Shown in pieces: positions 58,440 through 64,000 of a stretch of 64,000 bases of DNA. The notes under the pieces are model-generated. The model made no database searches and had not been told where the DNA came from. It saw only the letters and a list, made by a program, of their open reading frames with translations. The position numbers and the translations under genes were made by a program. Each line of letters begins with the position of its first letter. The stretch's first letter is position 1. The stretch lies in the NCBI GenBank assembly GCA_964036045.1, contig OZ038382.1:79645918-79709917 (forward strand), in the 5' to 3' direction. This DNA is from Eutreptiella sp. 'Long Island Sound 2002'. Its lineage: Eukaryota; Euglenozoa; Euglenophyceae; Eutreptiales; Eutreptiaceae.

Positions 58440-60320
58440 GTTCTTTGGCGTATTTCGCTTTTTTGCAACGAGCACCCTCCAATCGGGAGGGGGGGTGGTT
58501 CAGCTGCTTGTTTCAGGCTAAGAAAAACAAACAATTTTTGATAAAAAAAATGGCCATTTTTCGCCGATTTTGTTGAAAAATGGCAGATTTTGGGGCATAA
58601 GAATGCTGTAAATTGCGTTTGGGCAATCGGTGTGTCCACACAGCATGCTTTTTTGCATCCAGCACCCTCAAAATGGGGGGGGGGGCTCTGCAACTGCCTG
58701 TCTGAGGCCAAAATACTCAATTTTTGACCAAGAAACGGCCATTTTTGGCAGTTTTCCCATGAAAAATAGCAAATTTTGGTGCATACAGATGCTGTAGATT
58801 GTGCTTTCGTAGTCCGTGCGTGCATACAACTTGCTTTTTTGCATCCAGCACCCTCAAAATAGGGGGGGGGGTCCTTCAACTGCTTGTATGAAGCGAAAAA
58901 AAATCAATATGTGACCAGAAAAAGGGCCATTTGTGGCCGTTTTTTTCGTGAAAAACGGCAAATTTCGGTGCGCACGGATGCTGTAAATTGTGTTTGCGTG
59001 ATCTGTGTGTCCCTACAATCTGCTTTTTCGTATCCAGCACCCTCAAAATAGGGGGGCAGTCTGCAACCGCTTGTCTGAGGCCAAAAAAAATCATTTTCTG
59101 ACCAAAAAATGGCCATTTTTAGCCGTTTTTTCCATGAGAAATGGCAAATTGTGGTGCATACGGATGCTACAAAATGTGTTGTCATGATCTTTGTGTGACC
59201 ACAACTTGCTTTTTTGCATCCAGCACCCTCAAATTAGGGGGGGGGGGGGGTCCTTCAACTGCTTGTACAAAGCCAAAAAATCAATATTTGACAAAAAAAG
59301 CGCCATTTTTGGCCGGTTTTCATGAAAAATGGCATATTTTGGTGCGTACGGATGCTGTAAATTGTGTTTGCGTGATCTGTGTGTCCCTACAATCTGCTTT
59401 TTCGCATCCAGCGCCCTCAAAATAGGGGAGAGCCCAAAAATCTCAACTTGTGACCAAAAAATGGCCATTGTTGGCCGTTTTTTCATGAAAAATGGCAAAT
59501 TTTGGTGCATACGGATGCTGTAAATTGTGTTTGCGTGACCTGTGTGTGACTACAACTTGCTTTTTCACATCCAGCACCCTCAAAATAGGGGGGGGGTCTT
59601 CAACCGCTTGTCTGAGGCCAAAAAAAATCATTTTTTGACCAAGAAATGGCCATTTTTAGCCGTTTTTTCCATGAGAAGCGGCAAATTGTGGTGCATACGG
59701 ATGCTACAAAATGTGTTTTCGTGATCTTTGTGTGACCACAACTTGCTTTTTTGCATCCAGCACCCTCAAAATAGGGGGGGGGGGTCCTTCAACTGCTTGT
59801 ACAAAGCCAAAAAATCAATACTTGACAAAAATAGCGCCATTTTTGGCCGGTTTTCATGAAAAATGGCATATTTTGGTGCGTACGGATGCTGTAAATTGTG
59901 TTTGCGTGATCTGTGTGTCCCTACAATCTGCTTTTTCGCATCCAGCGCCCTCAAAATAGGGGAGAGGCCAAAAATCCCAACTTGTGACCAAAAAATGGCC
60001 ATTGTTGGCCGTTTTTTTCATGAAAAATGGCAAATTTTGGTGCATACGGATGCTGTAAATTGTGTTTGCGTGACCTGTGTGTGACTACAACTTGCTTTTT
60101 CACATCCAGCACCCTCAAAATAGGGGGGGGGGTCTTCAACTGCTTGTCTGAGGCCAACAAACTCAATTTTTGACCGAAAAACGGCCATTTTTGGCCGTTT
60201 TTTCATGGAAAAACGGCAGATTTTGGTGCATACGGATGTTGCAAATTGTGTGAGTCACGATCTGTGTGTCCCTACAATCTCTTTTTTCGCATCCAGCACC
60301 CTCAAAATAGGGGAGGGGGG
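58440..60320 (+). repeat. ~187-bp G-tract satellite with three-unit periodicity
   Basis: CCAGCACCCTCAAAATAGGGG recurs near 58,661, 58,846, 59,034, 59,221, 59,409, 59,572, 59,758, 59,945, 60,108 and 60,295, at spacings of 185-188 with two of 163. Each unit has one G run of 6-12 and small inverted repeats around GGCCATTTTTGGCC. Units match best at an offset of about 535 bp, so the array is organised in groups of three. Confidence 0.9.
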
Positions 60321-60930
60321 TCCCTGACCTGTTGTTCAGGGGGCAAAGGCAACATTTTGGACCCATGGTACAGCCTGAAATATGGGGGGGGGGGGGGGGG
60401 CTTGGGATAATCTTTTTTTCAAACGCAACAAATGATGCCCAAGACGTCTTCCTTGTGGAGAAGGGGACCACCTTGAGAAATACAGAACCTGCATCCATCC
60501 CTGTGTGCACCATGGTCCGCACATGTTGACTGATCATTTGAGGACATTTGGAAAGAGCAACAACTTGAGCATGAAATTCTGGGCCAAATTGTGCACTGAG
60601 CAGTGCCTGCACTGAGTAATGCATTTGCCCCATGGGGTCCCTCCCTCCTCCAAGGAGCACAGCATTCCTGCACCCAAGGCCAATACTCATACTGCATTGG
60701 ACTGTATGCACTGGCTAGCAGAGGTTTGCTCGACGGCTTGCCAAACAAGATGATCTGAAACACCAGAATTAAATTAAAGACCACGGTCTCCATGCTCCCC
60801 AATAGGAGTGGGATTTGTTTTCAGATCCAGGAGGCCTCCATGGAGTAGGCCAGAACGGATGCCCCATAGAGAATGTTCCCAGGTATGGCCAACAAAAATC
60901 AGTAAATACAGAGGTCCTGCCAAAAGACAG
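60321..60930. other. Spacer with a 17-G run
   Basis: A homopolymer of 17 G at 60,384-60,400 follows the satellite. The rest is unique, with no recognised gene. Part may belong to the intron or 3' region of the minus-strand gene that follows. Confidence 0.4.
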
Positions 60931-61310
60931 TGCAGTGTGCACAGTGCATGCGTACGGTGTGCACAGTGCGCATGTTCACAGTGCGTGTGTGAAGTGTGCG
61001 GAATGCGTGCATGCGCACAGTGCAAATGTTCACAGTGTGTGCGTGCAGTGTGCACAATGCGGGCGACGATGAGTGCGTGCAGTGTGTACAATGCGTGCGT
61101 GCAGCGTGCACAGTGCGTGCGTGCAGCGTGCACAGTGCATGCGTGCAGTTTGCACAATGCGTGCGTGCAGTGTGCACAGTGCGTGCGTGCAGTGTGCACA
61201 GTGCGTGCGTCCAGTTTGCACAATGCGGGCGTGCAGCGTGCACAGTGCGTGCGTGCAGTTTGCACAATGCGGGCGTGCAGCGTGCACAGTGCGTGCGTGC
61301 ACACTACAAA
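60931..61310 (+). repeat. 22-bp minisatellite, array 1, ~17 units
   Basis: Unit GCGTGCGTGCAGTGTGCACAAT with variants, for example starts at 61,093 and 61,115. It includes the palindrome GTGCAC. Open frames rich in Cys, Val and Ala on both strands are read-through. Confidence 0.92.
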
Positions 61311-61346
61311 CATTTTCATCAAGCCCCCATCCCCCATTTGGTTGCG

Positions 61347-61941
61347 TTAACGCCACCCTGCAATCGACGCTGCCGTAACCATTTGCCCAAATATCAAAAA
61401 AGCTGTCATAATGGTTGCCATGATAGCAACCACTGCCGCCATCGCTTTTCCTAGGGATGAAAAGTTGGAATGTGTTGTGAGAGGCGTTGAGGGACTCACT
61501 TACCGCCATGCCAGCGACCGCGCATCACAGGGGGTAGGTACCGAGGGTGGCAGAAACTGGATTCCTGCTTGCACAAAACAAAATTCAAAAAACAGTGAGA
61601 CCCACAGACTGATCACTGTATTCTGTCATGTGTTGCGGCCATGCAACTTTTTCGCATGAAATGGAATCCCTGCATGCGGTGGCACTACGTATTCCTACTG
61701 CCTTGATAACCAATGCACAATGCAACAATGTACCGCTTCAATGATCGTAACCACAACATTTCCAATCCACTCAATGAGCCCAAGCTTTTCGAGACGTGCA
61801 TGAGCACAAAGAGTGCTGCAAAGAACAAGAGGGTGCCCCACTCAACGTGCTCCAGCAGGGGCTCCCTCTCTGTGTCTGCCAGCAGCACCAGTGTCATGAA
61901 TCCAAGGATTGCAATCCAGAGAGCGTCAAATGCAGCGTGCA
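61347..61941 (-). pseudogene. P-protein/OCA2-like exons, left copy, damaged
   Basis: Duplicate of the exons at 62,266-62,865. The exon with EWGTLLFFAALFVLM is present at 61,941-61,735, but one C is missing near 61,794, so the frame is lost after VLMH. Its upstream end is cut by minisatellite. The downstream splice signals (GTAAGT donor near 61,505, CCCTAG acceptor near 61,451) are kept. It is a non-functional partial copy. Confidence 0.45.
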
Positions 61942-62235
61942 CAGTGCGTGCGTGCAGCGTGCACAGTGCGTGCGTGCAGTGTCCACAATGCGTGCGTGCA
62001 GCGTGCACAATGCGGGCGTGCAGCGTGCACAATGCGTGCGTGCAGCGTGCACAATGCGTGCGTGCAGTGTGCACAATGCGTGCGTGCAGTGTGCACAATG
62101 CGGGCGTGCAGCGTGCACAATGCGTGCGTCCAGTTTGCACAATGCGGGCGTGCAGTGTGCACAGTGCGTGCGTGCAGTTTGCACAATGCGGGCGTGCAGC
62201 GTGCACAATGCGTGCGTGCACACTACAAACATTTT
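61930..62235 (+). repeat. 22-bp minisatellite, array 2, ~14 units
   Basis: Same unit as the 60,931-61,310 array, placed at the junction between the two 919-bp copies. Confidence 0.92.
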
Positions 62236-62265
62236 CATCAAGCCCCCATCCCCCATTTGGTTGCG

Positions 62266-62865
62266 TTAACGCCACCCTGCAATCGACGCTGCCGTAACCA
62301 TTTGCCCAAATATCAAAAAAGCTGTCATAATGGTTGCCATGATAGCAACCACTGCCGCCATCGCTTTTCCTAGGGATGAAAAGTTGGAATGTGTTGTGAG
62401 AGGCGTTGAGGGACTCACTTACCGCCATGCCAGCGACCGCGCATCACAGGGGGTAGGTACCGAGGGTGGCAGAAACTGGATTCCTGCTTGCACAAAACAA
62501 AATTCAAAAAACAGTGAGACCCACAGACTGATCACTGTATTCTGTCATGTGTTGCGGCCATGCAACTTTTTCGCATGAAATGGAATCCCTGCATGCGGTG
62601 GCATTACGTATTCCTACTGCCTTGATAACCAATGCGCAATGCAACAACGTACCGCTTCAATGATCGTAACCACAACATTTCCAATCCACTCAATGAGCCC
62701 AAGCTTTTCGAGACCGTGCATGAGCACAAAGAGTGCTGCAAAGAACAAGAGGGTGCCCCACTCAACGTGCTCCAACAGGGGCTCCCTCTCTGTGTCTGCC
62801 AGCAGCACCAGTGTCATGAATCCAAGGATTGCAATCCAGAGAGCGTCAAATGCAGCTTCAGCACA
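62266..62865 (-). CDS. P-protein/OCA2-like transporter, partial exons
   Basis: The first visible exon (about 62,860-62,653) encodes a hydrophobic stretch, FDALWIAILGFMTLVLLAD, then EWGTLLFFAALFVLM and LGLIEWIGNVVV, and ends at a GTACGT donor. The WGTLLFFAALFVLM segment is typical of the P protein/OCA2 branch of the ion transporter superfamily (multi-span membrane transporters). A possible middle exon lies near 62,490-62,424, with a GTAAGT donor. The last, 62,369-62,266, encodes a membrane-like stretch ending in TAA. The DN-P motif usual downstream in the family is not seen, so the 3' part may be wrong or damaged. Earlier exons would lie beyond 62,865. Confidence 0.45.
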
Positions 62866-62874
62866 TTCTTGATG

Positions 62875-63111
62875 TTACTGATTCCCATGAAACAGTACCC
62901 TTGTAGCCAGGTCCCAAAATAATGCGGTACATGCACATGTTGTATCTTGGACACGCGGCACCTTGAACAGGAGGGGGAGGAACGCCGCCAAGGCCTCTTG
63001 CATCCTCAATACCAAGGCGTCATCCGGCCTCAACGCCTCAACGGCGGCATATGAACCGACGGCAACATGTATCGGCGACTGGCCCTGTGTGATGCACAGA
63101 AGGGGATGCAA
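62875..63111 (-). other. Possible upstream exon, ankyrin-like stretch
   Basis: An open minus frame contains GQSPIHVAVGSYAAVEAL, which resembles one ankyrin repeat, after a possible CACACAG acceptor near 63,085. It could be an exon of a separate gene or of the transporter-like gene. Support is weak. Confidence 0.22.
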
Positions 63112-64000
63112 AGCTCATCAGCGTGTCTGTCACAATGCCGCCTTTCGCAATGAACAGACTTCAACTTTCCTTTTGCGCCAGCGCTCATTCGGGCAGGAGT
63201 GCTCACAGTGGGTCAGTTTTTGGAGGATGACTTGAACGAGTGTCTTCGCCCCCACGTGGCACCCTATTTATCGCAAAGCGATCGCAGGATTTGCTGCATC
63301 TGCAGTCCGGAACGCGCCGTTCCAGCATGCCTTGCATCGAGTCCACCCCACAAAAAAAAATGGGTTAAGAGGCGATGGCCAAGAGAATAAGATGCGCGCA
63401 GTGTGCACAATGCGTGCGTGCAGTGTGCACCGTGCGTGCGTGCATACTTCGTGTACTCGAGGAAAGTTTTGGCTTCCTTAACCCATCCCTAAAACCCTTT
63501 CCCATCTCTCTCCATTTCAAGGTCGTGCAGGGCCACTTGGCTGGCGTCGTTCATGGCATCATTTCGGAATGCTTGGATACACACCCGCCCTGTGCCCCGA
63601 AGCCCCCCCAACATGCACAAAGCATGCACAGGGCACGCACAACGCATGCATGCCCCACCTCTGCCGCGTGCGTGCAGCGTGCACAATGTGTGCGTGCAGT
63701 GTGCACAGTGCAAAACGCAATGCCAAAGGCACGAGCAAAAGCTCCACAGTGTCAAAAAGACATAATCTGAGTCGGGAACGGACAAACAGCGAAGGTGTTC
63801 TGTCACCCAGACCCAGAGATTTTCGCTGAAACTCTTAGCAGACAGAAGGCACTAATATTGTGACACACTGATATTGTGCATGCGTGCGTGCATGCAGTGT
63901 GCACAATGCGTGCGCGCAGTGTGCACAGTTGGTGCGTGCGTGCAACATGGGATGTGCACGGGGCACACAGTGCATACCATCAAGAGCCGAGGCGTGATAC
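63112..64000. other. Mixed unique DNA and scattered 22-bp repeats
   Basis: Short runs of the GCGTGCGTGCAG unit occur near 63,395-63,450, 63,600-63,720 and 63,875-63,960. Between them a minus-strand stretch near 63,600-63,490 is coding-like but unassigned. The window ends inside this region. Confidence 0.5.

Larger units (their letters stand above)
61302..62849 (+). repeat. 919-bp tandem duplication with minisatellite
   Basis: 61,302-61,930 recurs at 62,221-62,849 (offset 919) with very few differences. One is a missing C in the left copy near 61,794. In the left copy the exon runs straight into the 22-bp array at TGCAGC, a motif shared with the repeat unit, which suggests an exchange at that microhomology. 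Confidence 0.88.

Noticed and set aside
48000-58500. LTRs for the 49.4-57.5 kb chromovirus
   Set aside because: Compared by eye, the upstream and downstream flanks gave no matching direct repeat. A computed self-alignment would settle it.
60931-62300. Cys-rich repeat proteins on both strands
   Set aside because: Product of the 22-bp GTGCGTGCAG minisatellite in three frames; no start or splice support.

Overview
The window looks like nuclear DNA from a GC-rich eukaryote. It holds short GT-AG introns (66-74 bp), Ty3/gypsy chromoviruses with terminal chromodomains, an OTU-protease ORF, long satellite and minisatellite arrays, and no bacterial operon structure. A unicellular alga or other protist fits best, but no conserved housekeeping gene is complete enough to assign a lineage. 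Nearly every long ORF is repeat read-through, antisense of a retroelement, or part of a decayed element.

Layout: 1-1,285 holds the broken end of an unrecognised minus-strand protein. 1,792-2,150 is one copy of a dispersed repeat with a tRNA-like end. 3,990-25,125 is a satellite of about 50 copies of a ~420-bp unit, itself an old dimer of two ~210-bp halves. It contains two separate four-unit (~1.68 kb) higher-order duplications and is bracketed by ~0.9-kb direct repeats (2,985-3,990 and 25,978-26,850). 27,391-29,510 and 36,153-37,760 are two minus-strand remnants of one chromovirus pol. They lie inside a ~2.6-kb block duplicated 8.25 kb apart. Between them, 31,060-35,620 is a nest of minisatellites in which the plus strand almost lacks A.

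38,567-42,264 is a decayed plus-strand ORF with three OTU-like modules. The first two have lost the catalytic Cys and His positions and the third keeps both. 42,953-46,863 carries two spliced minus-strand genes of unknown function. Their short introns carry versions of a 20-bp perfect palindrome, which is introner-like. The larger gene splices in silico to 833 residues with two in-frame TGA codons.

49,402-57,530 is a nearly full-length Ty3/gypsy chromovirus (gag, protease, an extra domain, RT, RNase H, integrase, chromodomain). It is inactivated by six in-frame stops and about three frameshifts, and no LTRs were found. 57,771-60,320 is G-tract satellite DNA. 60,931-62,865 is a tandemly duplicated piece of a minus-strand gene resembling P-protein/OCA2-type transporters, with a 22-bp minisatellite in its introns.

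The strongest candidates for something undescribed are the palindrome-bearing introns and the triple OTU polyprotein.
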